From Rodentibacter caecimuris (lineage in GTDB: Bacteria; Pseudomonadota; Gammaproteobacteria; Enterobacterales; Pasteurellaceae), in NCBI RefSeq assembly GCF_024622045.1, contig NZ_JANKBP010000013.1: DNA of 64,000 bases. One strand, given 5' to 3'. Each line of letters begins with the position of its first letter. Position 1 is the stretch's first letter. The position numbers were made by a program, and so were the translations under genes. This document shows positions 55,133 through 62,967 of this stretch, one piece after another. The notes beneath the pieces were generated by a model. It was not told the origin of the DNA. It made no database searches and saw nothing but the letters and a program-made list of their open reading frames with translations.

Positions 55133-56188
55133 ATGGGGCTATACTCTGTTGAACAAGATTTTTTCACTATTGAGCAGTTTATTTCGAACTTTAAGCAAGA
55201 ATATGACAAAGAAATATCTATTGATAATATTTTAGATTTTTTTGAGAATGAAAAAATCTCTTTGTTTTTATTCGTAAAGAAAAATGAAGATGGAATAAGA
55301 ATCGCGAGTAGTATTTTTAAATTTGATGAAATTAGCGTTAGGTATAGTAGAAATGAACCCGATAAAACTGTGCTTTTTCATTCTAACAAAAAAATGGAAG
55401 CTATGAATGGCGGTTTATTTCAATTTGAAATAAAAGATTATATTAAAAACAATCATGTATCTTTATATAATGATGAAAATAAATATCATAGCATTTCAGG
55501 GATAACAAATAGTAAGCTATATTATAAAGGCATATCAGAAAACCTGAATCAAAAACAAGATGAAGAAATAGAAATAATAGATGAACAGGAAATATTAATA
55601 CTGAATGACTGTTTTCTAAGTGGTTACTTTAAAATACCAAAAGGACAATTAAAATTATCTTACTTAATTAAACCGGAAATGATTCCAGAAAAACTAAATA
55701 CTATTATAGAATCATTATTACCTGAGCTAGAAATTTATAGCCATTATGAATTTTTAGGAAACGAAGAGTTCAAAAAGAGCTTTAAAACTTCAATAATAAA
55801 TATTTTCATTCCTGATTACTTAGATAAATTAAGAATAGATTTTTTTAAAAATCTCTATATCTCAAAGGATGATATTGAAAGAATTAAAAAAGAGTTAAAT
55901 TTACTTTCTATTTTTGATACAAGAAAACCAAATAACAAATCAGACGATGAAATGTACCAAAGTATTATCAATGCCTTAGTTTTTATGCATCATCCTAAAT
56001 TTCAGAAAGTGAACCGGAAAGATTTTTTTATCACAGATAAAAACCGCCCTTCATTTAACGCTATATCCGAAGCAATTAGCGATATTTTGGAAGAAATGGA
56101 AAGCAAGATGGGCTATTCCGGAAAAGTGAGGAAAGCCAAAACTATCGCCCCATTTTTGGAAAAATTCCTAGAGAGAAGCCCATATTAA
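55133..56188 (+). CDS. Unknown cargo protein (351 aa)
   Basis: A lone AT-rich gene between two strong terminators, with its own upstream region and AGGAAC before the ATG. The protein is soluble, acidic and helical; I recognise no domain, although the overall look (DUF4868-like) suggests a family found near defence genes. The C-terminal end is basic (GKVRKAKTIAPFLEKFL). Its isolation, base composition and place in a satellite fit a moron or cargo gene such as an anti-phage factor; this is inference only. Confidence 0.7.
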   Translation: MGLYSVEQDFFTIEQFISNFKQEYDKEISIDNILDFFENEKISLFLFVKKNEDGIRIASSIFKFDEISVRYSRNEPDKTVLFHSNKKMEAMNGGLFQFEIKDYIKNNHVSLYNDENKYHSISGITNSKLYYKGISENLNQKQDEEIEIIDEQEILILNDCFLSGYFKIPKGQLKLSYLIKPEMIPEKLNTIIESLLPELEIYSHYEFLGNEEFKKSFKTSIINIFIPDYLDKLRIDFFKNLYISKDDIERIKKELNLLSIFDTRKPNNKSDDEMYQSIINALVFMHHPKFQKVNRKDFFITDKNRPSFNAISEAISDILEEMESKMGYSGKVRKAKTIAPFLEKFLERSPY

Positions 56189-56197
56189 GAGCGACCC

Positions 56198-56219
56198 GCC
56201 CCAGACATGGGGCTTTTTT
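56198..56219 (+). terminator. Terminator after the 351-aa gene
   Basis: GCCCC pairs with GGGGC around AGACAT, followed by TTTTTT. Confidence 0.88.
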
Positions 56220-56245
56220 ATACTTATTTTTTCCCAAAATCCCCG

Positions 56246-56294
56246 AAATTTTTCTAAAAAACGTCAAATTTTTCCAAAAACAGCCAAATTTTTC
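56246..56294 (+). repeat. Three 20-bp-spaced AAATTTTTC repeats upstream of the capsid gene
   Basis: AAATTTTTC begins at 56246, 56266 and 56286, an exact 20-bp spacing, with similar flanks (CTAAAA, CCAAAA, CTAATT). Two helical turns per unit suggests protein binding on one face of the DNA. They lie about 130-175 bp before the capsid ATG. Confidence 0.6.
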
Positions 56295-56421
56295 TAATTT
56301 TCGCATCGACTTTTTTTATCTGCCTACAATCCTCAACGCAATCGAAAATAAACAAATGGTGAACGTTGATGAAGATTGCGGAGTATATAAACACACTTTA
56401 CTTTTTAAAGAGGAAAACAAG

Positions 56422-57420
56422 ATGACAACATCCCCACTAAAACAATATGCCAGCCAATTGGCGGCAAAATATCAAGGTAAATTGGATGAAAGAAAAGACG
56501 TTTTATTATCCATTTCACTCAATGACAAAGCGCAGCAAGAGCTGATGAAAGATTTTAAAACCCGTTCCGATTTTCTTAACGCGATTAACTGGATAACAGT
56601 GAGAAATCAAAAAGATCAAAAAATCTTTGGCGCATTAAAAGGCACAACAACTGGGCGCAAACAAGATGGGCGTAATCGTTCTATTGTGGAATATGGCGAC
56701 ACCTATCAAACGCAAGAAATCGACAGTGGCGTGCAATTAGCTTGGCGTTTAATTGATGAACTTGAAGTGATTCAAGATAACTTTGCGGAAAATTTCGCAC
56801 GCTTGACGGAACAGCAATTTATTTTAGATATGTTGCAAATGGGCTGGTATGGTGAAAGCGAGGCGACAAACACACAAGCGGAAGATCTATCCGATGTGGT
56901 GAAAGGTTGGATGGCTCAACTGAAAGAACAAAACTCGGCAAATGTGATTAGCGGCGGAAAAAGTGCGGACAAAATTACCTTATTTTCTGAACAAGCCGAT
57001 TATAAAAATTTAGATGAATTGGCGGCCGCACTCCGTAATAAATTGCCGGCCCAATATCAAGAACGTAATGATCTTGTTTTCTTTGTGGGAGCGGATTTAG
57101 TAGCAAAAGCGAATGCCAATATTCAAGGGGCATTTAACTATTCAGAAAATAACGGCGTTAATAACCTTTATTTATCAAATTATTTTGGCGGTATGCCGGC
57201 AATTATTCCGCCGCAATTCCCACGAAAATGCGCCGTAGTTACCACGTTAAAAAATCTAAGCATTTATACACAAAAAGGCAGTTGTCACCGCTCAATTTAT
57301 AACGATGAAGAGACAATGGATTATATCAGCGCTTATTTAAGACAAGAATGTTATATCGTGGAAAATCTTAATTTAATGGCGGCGATAGAACATAAAAACG
57401 TGGTATTTGAAAATGAGTAA
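56422..57420 (+). CDS. P2-family major capsid protein (gpN-like)
   Basis: From ATG 56422 (GAGGA upstream) the protein has 332 aa; an ATG 66 bp upstream is less likely. The C-terminal half follows the P2 gpN pattern: DLVFFVGADLVA, GGMPAIIPPQFP, then KNLSIYTQKGSCHRS and YIVENLN, matching gpN segments such as DLVVIVG and ENLSIYYMDDSHRR. P2 gpN is 357 aa. No scaffold/protease, portal or terminase gene lies nearby. The next gene overlaps its stop, so they form an operon. Confidence 0.82.
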   Translation: MTTSPLKQYASQLAAKYQGKLDERKDVLLSISLNDKAQQELMKDFKTRSDFLNAINWITVRNQKDQKIFGALKGTTTGRKQDGRNRSIVEYGDTYQTQEIDSGVQLAWRLIDELEVIQDNFAENFARLTEQQFILDMLQMGWYGESEATNTQAEDLSDVVKGWMAQLKEQNSANVISGGKSADKITLFSEQADYKNLDELAAALRNKLPAQYQERNDLVFFVGADLVAKANANIQGAFNYSENNGVNNLYLSNYFGGMPAIIPPQFPRKCAVVTTLKNLSIYTQKGSCHRSIYNDEETMDYISAYLRQECYIVENLNLMAAIEHKNVVFENE

Positions 57421-57637
57421 ACCCTTATCCCTCATGATCCAGTTATCACACTTACCAATATCACAACAACGCCGTTTTATAAATGAAACGAAAGGTGAGT
57501 TATTAGAAAAAAGAATACCAATTTATAGTTCAATTTTGCCTGACTATAACAAACTGGATAAAAGAGAAAAAATGACATTCTTTGTTATTCTGATGGAATA
57601 TTTAGAAAAAGATATTGTAGGCAAAACTCTCATTTAA
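57413..57637 (+). CDS. Small unknown protein downstream of capsid gene
   Basis: ATG 57413 overlaps the capsid stop (ATGAGTAA), giving 74 aa by translational coupling. The product is mostly helical with a charged middle. No motif recognised. By position it might assist capsid assembly, as a scaffold or decoration, but nothing in the sequence shows that. Confidence 0.65.
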   Translation: MSKPLSLMIQLSHLPISQQRRFINETKGELLEKRIPIYSSILPDYNKLDKREKMTFFVILMEYLEKDIVGKTLI

Positions 57638-57684
57638 TTTAATAAAAGTGAGGTTTATAACTCACTTCAATTAGAGGAAAAATT

Positions 57685-58350
57685 ATGACTTTACAAGCTA
57701 TCAAAGGCTCATCACCACAACAGATAAAACGCAATCCAAGCGTACAACTGGCACTTAATGGCACACCTATTTATCTGCATAATATTTTGATGACCGTTTC
57801 CGTAAAACGGGAAGAAAAAGACATGAGCGGGCAAAAATCCAGCACTAAGAAATCGGATAAGGGCATAAAAGCGAAAGAATTAAGCGTAACAGGATTCATC
57901 CCTTATAACCGTAAAGAGTGGCTCACTCAATTGTTTAATCTTGCCGAATCGGAAGACGGCAAAGGCGAACAAAGTAAATATCGAGTTTCTTGCACCGTTG
58001 CCGAGGCGGTGAATATGCGTGAAGTGCAATTCAGTAGCGAAGTGTCTGCTACGGAACAAAACGGGCAATTAGGTTGGGCGGTTTCATTTACTCTTCGAGA
58101 AGTCAATTCTGTTGCAGAGAAAAAGGACCAACGCAAGAAAAAACCAAAAGCCAAGGTACAGGGCGAAAAAGCCCCGGCGGCGCAATCGGCGAATAAAAGT
58201 ACGAATAAAAGTACGGTGGAAAATCCGGAAAACGAACTAATAGGCGGTTCAGAAACAGATATGAGTGCAGCAGGTCGATTGAATCAAGGTGATTTATTGG
58301 GAGCGATAAAAGCAGGCGCAAAAGGAGATTGGAGCAATCACAATAAATAA
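57685..58350 (+). CDS. Putative baseplate-like structural protein
   Basis: A 221-aa protein with GAGGAA before the ATG. The N-terminal 150 residues have a beta-rich pattern with the motif EKDMSGQKSSTKKSDKG followed by KELSVTGFIP, which I associate with phage baseplate-complex proteins of Pasteurellaceae elements. The C-terminal ~70 residues are low-complexity, basic then polar (QRKKKPKAK, then NKSTNKST). The family call is tentative; it could also be a DNA-binding protein. Confidence 0.5.
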   Translation: MTLQAIKGSSPQQIKRNPSVQLALNGTPIYLHNILMTVSVKREEKDMSGQKSSTKKSDKGIKAKELSVTGFIPYNRKEWLTQLFNLAESEDGKGEQSKYRVSCTVAEAVNMREVQFSSEVSATEQNGQLGWAVSFTLREVNSVAEKKDQRKKKPKAKVQGEKAPAAQSANKSTNKSTVENPENELIGGSETDMSAAGRLNQGDLLGAIKAGAKGDWSNHNK

Positions 58351-58374
58351 TTAAAACCTGTTTAATTTGATGAA

Positions 58375-58397
58375 AAGTGCGGTCAATTCCGCACTTA
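58375..58397. terminator. Facing USS pair after the baseplate-like gene
   Basis: AAGTGCGG pairs with CCGCACTT (one flank base differs). It lies between the structural-gene block and the second alpA gene. No T run. Confidence 0.45.
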
Positions 58398-58413
58398 AAT
58401 AAAAGGAAAGAAT

Positions 58414-58629
58414 ATGACATTAAAAGCCTTATTAACCATTCAAGAATTAGAAGAAATGGGGATCGCCTCTCGTACAAAAATTTATTATTTAGTGAAACGG
58501 GGCGATTTTCCCAAACCGCTTAAATATGACAGAACCAACCGATGGGCGCGTGAAGATGTGCAAGCCTGGTTAGATAAACAAAATCCCAACCACGCAAAAG
58601 GCGGTGAAGATGGCAGGCTTGCGGCTTAA
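58414..58629 (+). CDS. Second AlpA/MerR-like helix-turn-helix regulator
   Basis: A 71-aa protein with an AlpA-type domain: LLTIQELEEMGIASRTKIYY, then GDFPKPLKYDRTNRWAREDV and AWLDKQN. AAAGGAAAG precedes the ATG. Sequence differs clearly from the first AlpA (54063-54284). The following Ogr-like gene overlaps its 3' end by 20 bp. Confidence 0.85.
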   Translation: MTLKALLTIQELEEMGIASRTKIYYLVKRGDFPKPLKYDRTNRWAREDVQAWLDKQNPNHAKGGEDGRLAA

Positions 58630-58840
58630 TTGCCCGGAATGTGGCAATGCGTTGAAAATCCGTAGTTCCACACGCCCTAGCGCGGTTGTAACGGTTGCTC
58701 ACGTTTATTGCGAATCATGCGAATTGAAAGGCATTGTTCGCGCCGGATTTGAACAAGGGCAATTTGCGCAATTTTCGCCCGTAGCTCAAACGCACCGATG
58801 GGCGCAAGACGACAAAGCGGAAACCTCAAACAAAAAATAA
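58610..58840 (+). CDS. Second Ogr/Delta-type zinc-finger protein
   Basis: From ATG 58610 (AAGGCGGTG upstream; the GTG two codons before overlaps that sequence) the protein has 76 aa. Four cysteines form CPEC ... CESC with 22 residues between, close to the Ogr/Delta finger; the second pair is C-x2-C rather than C-x4-C. It overlaps the preceding AlpA-like gene. A role in switching on late genes of the satellite or its helper is inferred. Confidence 0.72.
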   Translation: MAGLRLNCPECGNALKIRSSTRPSAVVTVAHVYCESCELKGIVRAGFEQGQFAQFSPVAQTHRWAQDDKAETSNKK

Positions 58841-58899
58841 GGGCTTACCCCGAAAGATAAGCCCGTTCCCTATAACGACAATTTAAAGCGAATAATTCA

Positions 58900-59487
58900 A
58901 TGAACTATTTAAACGACAATCTACCGTTTAATGCGGTAGGGCGCAACTTTTTTACGCCCAAAAACAGAAAATTTTTACAAAGCGGCTTGACAGTTAAAAC
59001 GAAATTAAACTATATTAAATCCGCTTTAGCAAAATCTAAAGTACGAGCCTCGAAACTCGTTTTATTATTACAGGCGAACAGCACGCCAAATCGTGCTTTT
59101 TTTGTTCGTAGCGTTTACGCACCTATTCAATATAGCCTATTTTCTGATAGTCTATTCTCAATGGTAGCGCATAGCGGGAAAGGTTTCGCCCTTTGCCGTT
59201 TTCCTGTAATAACGGTTTTCGAGCCCGTTATGTGCTACCGCCCAAGCCTCGAAACTTTAGCGGTAGTTCCTCAAAATTTATTACAGGAAACCGCAGAGAT
59301 GATCTACAAATTTCTATGCGTGAATCGCACGCACCCGCATTTTAATTTGTGCGTTCAAACTATTCAAGCCAACAACGAAACCAACGCACGCCTAAGCCTT
59401 AGCGCCGATTTTCAATGCCTTTCACTTATTGCCAAAATCAACCCGAAATTTGACCGCACTTTTACGCAAGGGGGGATTTATGCCTAA
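58900..59487 (+). CDS. Icd-like host cell division inhibitor (reading frame overlaps an antisense RNA switch)
   Basis: The open frame is 195 aa. Its last 62 residues (from ATG 59299) hold the Icd/Ash-like signature MIYKFLCVNRTHPHFNL and the end of the family. The preceding part (AFFVR, SMVAHSGKG) also occurs in database Icd-like entries as I recall them. However, an internal promoter (58987), a terminator (59080) and three complementary blocks lie within the 5' half, so the real protein may start at 59299 or 59161 and the upstream frame may just be RNA. P1 Icd is 73 aa. Icd-type products block host division upon induction. Confidence 0.62.
   Translation: MNYLNDNLPFNAVGRNFFTPKNRKFLQSGLTVKTKLNYIKSALAKSKVRASKLVLLLQANSTPNRAFFVRSVYAPIQYSLFSDSLFSMVAHSGKGFALCRFPVITVFEPVMCYRPSLETLAVVPQNLLQETAEMIYKFLCVNRTHPHFNLCVQTIQANNETNARLSLSADFQCLSLIAKINPKFDRTFTQGGIYA
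58987..59016 (+). promoter_or_regulatory. PLE-like promoter inside the Icd frame
   Basis: TTGACA (58987-58992) and TATATT (59011-59016) with an 18-bp spacer. It is followed by the first complementary block and an early terminator, as in P4 leader transcription. Confidence 0.65.
59047..59074 (+). promoter_or_regulatory. seqA-like block (target 1)
   Basis: Contains CTCGAAA (59049-59055) and TTATTACAGG (59065-59074). Both are exactly complementary to block 2 (59203-59223). ACGAG/CTCGT around it forms a hairpin that exposes CCTCGAAA. Confidence 0.6.
59080..59104 (+). terminator. Early terminator in the immunity leader
   Basis: AGCACG pairs with CGTGCT around CCAAAT, followed by TTTTTT. It would end a transcript of about 80 nt from the promoter at 58987. 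Confidence 0.8.
59190..59245 (+). ncRNA. CI/C4-like antisense immunity RNA (seqB-like)
   Basis: Block 2 carries CCTGTAATAA (59203-59212) and TTTCGAG (59217-59223), complements of blocks 1 and 3. AACGG (59211-59215) can pair either with CCGTT at 59196-59200 or with CCGTT at 59225-59229, giving two alternative hairpins whose loops present these bases. This is the design of P4 CI RNA and P1/P7 C4 RNA, which cause early termination or block translation of icd/kil-type genes. Confidence 0.62.
59246..59287 (+). promoter_or_regulatory. seqC-like block (target 2) before the short icd start
   Basis: GCCTCGAAACT (59246-59256) and TTATTACAGG (59278-59287) repeat block 1 exactly. CTACCGC/GCGGTAG forms a hairpin around the first. 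The AGG of the second block is a possible ribosome-binding sequence for ATG 59299. Confidence 0.6.
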
Positions 59488-59731
59488 TCTTTCCCTTTCT
59501 TTTCTTGATGAAATCCAAACGGAAGTTTCACGCCTTGAAACCTTAGGCACGTGCTTAGAAATGGCTGGTGCTACCGATTATTTGAAAGATGTAAACGAAT
59601 TGCGCGGCTTTATGTTGAATATTGCGCACTTTCAACAGTTACAGATCGACCGAATTCAAGGGAAATTGGATCAATGTTTTCCCAAATCCCAACCTACTTT
59701 ATCGAAAGGAGCGCGCCATGATAACGCATAG
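59480..59731 (+). CDS. Small unknown protein (83 aa)
   Basis: ATG 59480 follows AAGGGGGG by 4 bp, so I take 83 aa rather than the longer frame. It overlaps the end of the Icd-like gene by 8 bp. The protein is helical and acidic in its first half. No family recognised. Likely co-translated with its neighbours in the satellite early operon. Confidence 0.68.
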   Translation: MPNLSLSFLDEIQTEVSRLETLGTCLEMAGATDYLKDVNELRGFMLNIAHFQQLQIDRIQGKLDQCFPKSQPTLSKGARHDNA

Positions 59732-59906
59732 AATCACCTTACCAAATGGCACACTGATTGAAATTTTTAGCGATGAAGAGGGGATCGCCCTATGGCAGAA
59801 AGCCGAGCGATTAGTACAACAAACGCAATTTATCAAAGCGAAAACACAACGCCGCAAGAAAAAACAACGCATCCAACAAAAACAAGCAAGACGGCAACAA
59901 CGCTAG
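59718..59906 (+). CDS. Small basic unknown protein (62 aa)
   Basis: ATG 59718 has AAAGGAG 7 bp upstream and overlaps the preceding gene by 14 bp. After an N-terminal beta-like half (ITLPNGTLIEIF) the last third is strongly basic (RRKKKQR, RRQQR), suggesting nucleic acid binding. No family recognised. Confidence 0.65.
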   Translation: MITHRITLPNGTLIEIFSDEEGIALWQKAERLVQQTQFIKAKTQRRKKKQRIQQKQARRQQR

Positions 59907-59914
59907 GGGGGAAT

Positions 59915-60193
59915 ATGGAAAATAAACCAAATACGACCGATTTTTTATTAAAGGAATTAGAAAACCTGAAAGCCCGCGTGCAAACCATAGAAGCGCAACA
60001 ATTAAACGCCGATAAAATATGGACACCACACGATATAGCCGATTATGCGGGCTGTTCTTATGGTTATGTGATTCAAACCTTAATTAAATTGCCGGGCTTT
60101 CCGGCAACCTTAGGCGACCCACGCCCACGCAGCCCGAAAAAATACCGCGCCGGCGACGTGATTGCGTTTTTTAAGCATAGAAATCAAGGTTAG
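59915..60193 (+). CDS. Small helix-turn-helix protein with coiled-coil start
   Basis: ATG 59915 is preceded by GGGGGG. The 92-aa protein has a coiled coil (about residues 8-35) and a helix-turn-helix-like region (PHDIADYAGCSYGYVIQTL), then PRPRSPKKYRAGDVIAFF as in phage excisionase or MerR-like folds. It sits directly before the replication gene, 8 bp away, and may help it bind DNA. Confidence 0.68.
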   Translation: MENKPNTTDFLLKELENLKARVQTIEAQQLNADKIWTPHDIADYAGCSYGYVIQTLIKLPGFPATLGDPRPRSPKKYRAGDVIAFFKHRNQG

Positions 60194-60201
60194 GGGGAAT
60201 T

Positions 60202-62400
60202 ATGGCATATAAAAAACAACCTCCAAAAGTACCGCACTTTGACGAACAAGGGCGAGTAGCCTATGAGCATATTTACGCTTTGATTGGTGATAAAGCGTGG
60301 AAAGCATGGGGATTTGGGAAAGAGAAAGGAAACGGCTTAGAATGGGGCTTATTGCGTGATAAATTAGGCTTAGGCAATGATTATAAGCCGCTTATTTTAG
60401 ATGCTGAAAAACTGGCAAATGCGGGCAATTATCAGATTTTAAAAGAGGATGTTCACGCCGTGACATTTTGCCGTTTTGGTGAAGTTAGCCAAGCACAAGA
60501 AACCGCCCTACTTTTAGCCATTGCCAAACATTCAAAGGCTGAAAAAGTCTTTTTTGCCGATAACTTAGGCGAAAACAAGCAGGATTTAAGTGGCTATGTT
60601 TTACGCCTAAGAGAAGATGAAGAGGCACGCAATACGGCTGAAATCGTGATAGAAACAGAAGAACAAGGCAGAGTTTCACGCGCCGCACCTTATGTTGAAT
60701 ATCGAGAAAATGGCAAGATTAAAGGGTTACATTATATAACGCCTAAAGTTGATGGAAACACCGGCGAGATCATTCAAGAAAAAGAAACGTGGATTTGTGA
60801 CAATTTAGAATTAGCAGGCGAAGGCAAAACCGCAAGCGGTGAATATTATTATTTGTTCCAATGGCAAAACCGAGACGAAAACACCCCTAGAACGGTTGCG
60901 ATTGCCCGTGAAGATTTTGGTACGGATACCGGCTGGAAAATGTTGAAGGCACAAGGCTTGAAGATGACACAGGGATCGGGCTTAACGCAGAAACTCACCG
61001 AGCATTTTCACTTTAACGGCAACCATTCGACACAATGGACGATCACCAACGTGACAGGCTGGCTAAATGGGGCGTATTTATTACCCAATGGGGAAATTAT
61101 TGGCACACCTAAAAAGCCGATTTATTTCACCGATAAAAGCGGCTCAAGTTTAGGCTATATCACCGCCGGCACGCTTGCCGATTGGCAACGGGAGATCGCC
61201 CAGAATGTAAAAGGCAACGTTTCTATGATGTTAGGCGTGGCAGTTGCACTTGCTGCCCCTATGCTTTCACTTTTGGGGCGTGAATCCTTTGGGGTTCACC
61301 TTTTCGCCGAAAGTTCAAAAGGGAAAAGCACGACATTAAATATTGCCAACAGCATTTACGGCAACCCAGACAAAATCAAATTAAGTTGGAGTACCACGGC
61401 AACGGGCGTTAAAAATGAAGCCGCCGCACGCAATGACGGCTTTATTACTCTTGACGAAATCGGGCAAGCCAAAGACGGGAAAAACCTTGAAAATATCGCT
61501 TATGACCTGTTCAACGAGACGGACAAAATACGCGGTGAGAAAGAGGGCGGAAATCGTCAAATAAAACGCTGGAAAGTAACCGCACTTTCAACCGGTGAAA
61601 AGGATTTAGAAACGTAATTAAGGTTACAAGGGGCAAAAGTCCACGCCGGGCAATTAGTGCGACTCTTAAATGTTCCTTTGGAAGAGGCGAATAATTTGCA
61701 CCATTTCCCGAATAATAAAGCCCACGCCGACCATTTAAACGAAAAAGTGCAAGAATATTTTGGCGTGATTGGGCGTGAATGGATCGCTTTCCTTGCCAAT
61801 AACGCGGACAGTATAAAAACCACCTATAAAGCAATCCGGCAAAAATGGTTAGATTTATCTAGCAATATGAGCGGACAAGTTCAACGCGTGGCGGGCGACC
61901 GTTTCGCCGTGCTTGAAACCGCTTTATGCTTAGCCAAGGACTTAACCCAATGGACGGAAGAAGAAAGCGCACAAGCCATTTTGAAAAACTTTCTTAACTG
62001 GAAAGAGGAATTTGGGGAAAACAGCCGAGAAGAAAGCGCACTTATTAGAGCCGTGACTGATTGGTTATTAATCAATGAAGCCGCTTTTATTGAATACCCG
62101 GCAGACCCAAACGCCAAAACGCCGTTAAAAATTGCGGGCGTTCGTGTACTGGCAGATGAAGCAGCCAAAGAGGAAGAACACTACTTCATTTACCCCAAAA
62201 TCTTTGATGAAGTGATAGACGGATTCCCCAAAAAAATGGCATTGGGCATTCTATTTACGGCGGGACTACTAAAAAAACCAAACAAACCGGAACAAGGCTA
62301 TAATGAGTTTATTTTTAAGATTCCCAAAAAGATGATCGGCAAAACGGCAAGAGCCTATAAAATCATGCCGTTTTCAGATGAGCCGGAAACGGAAGAATAA
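60202..62400 (+). pseudogene. DUF927 replication helicase/primase interrupted by a stop codon
   Basis: A single frame of 733 codons is split by one TAA at 61615-61617 (codon 472). The upstream 471 aa contain the DUF927 ATPase core with Walker A AESSKGKST (369-377) and Walker B FITLDEIG (414-421). The next in-frame part (GTG 61657 to 62400, 247 aa) continues with LVRLLNVPLEEANNLH and the C-terminal domain. TAA stands where a tyrosine codon (TAT/TAC) is likely. Both halves are otherwise intact. Such proteins replicate P4-like satellites. A sequencing error or read-through cannot be excluded. Confidence 0.8.
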
Positions 62401-62488
62401 ACCGACAAAATCCCAAAAGAGCAAGGCGGCCAAACCTTGCTTTTTTTATGCCGTGAAAAAGATTTTTTATAGAATAGAGTGATTTTTT

Positions 62489-62767
62489 ATAGGAATTATA
62501 GGAATAAAAATAATAAATATTTATTAATCAATATGTTATAAAAATAAAACGTTCCTATTCTATGCTATAAAATTCCTATTTACCTTGCTTTTGTTCCTGT
62601 TTTTTCCCTTTTCATTCCTATTTTGAAAAAATGGCTTTTGTCCGTTCCTAAAAAATTCCTATTGCGTTCCTATTTTTGAAAGCACAAATAGGAACGTTTT
62701 TTAACACTTAACTATTTGATAAATAAGAAAATAACTTCTAGCGTTCCTAAATTCCTATAATTCCTGT
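62489..62767. repeat. Iteron cluster, putative replication origin
   Basis: At least ten TTCCTA(T) copies in either orientation: complement at 62489-62496, 62498-62505 and 62688-62694; direct at 62552, 62573, 62615, 62645, 62656, 62667, 62744 and 62752. TTCCTGT variants occur at 62594 and 62761. They sit in AT-rich DNA right after the replication gene, as in P4 ori with its alpha-protein iterons. Confidence 0.7.
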
Positions 62768-62942
62768 AAAAAAAACACACTCACAGAAAAAAATTATTTT
62801 TATGATGGCCAAAATCCCAAAAGATAAAAAATGACCGCACTTTATCCTTTAACCAAGTGACTACGTTCGCTTACCTGATATTAAACGAGATTTAATGATA
62901 TTACTTGATTATTGCTTTTCCCTCATTTAGATTGAATTGGGA

Positions 62943-62967
62943 TTTTAGATCCCTGTTTAGATCCCTC
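62943..62967 (+). repeat. Right copy of terminal 25-bp direct repeat
   Basis: Identical to 52039-52063 (two TTTAGATCCCT units), 64 bp from attR. Probable arm-type integrase sites. Confidence 0.75.

Noticed and set aside
56220..56421. P2-type late promoter (TGTTGT-N12-ACAACA) upstream of the capsid gene
   Set aside because: I could not find the dyad that Ogr/Delta proteins bind; only the 20-bp repeats are there.
58841..58864. GGGCTTA/TAAGCCC hairpin after the second Ogr-like gene as a terminator
   Set aside because: It has no T run; it may instead be a processing or leader structure of the downstream switch.
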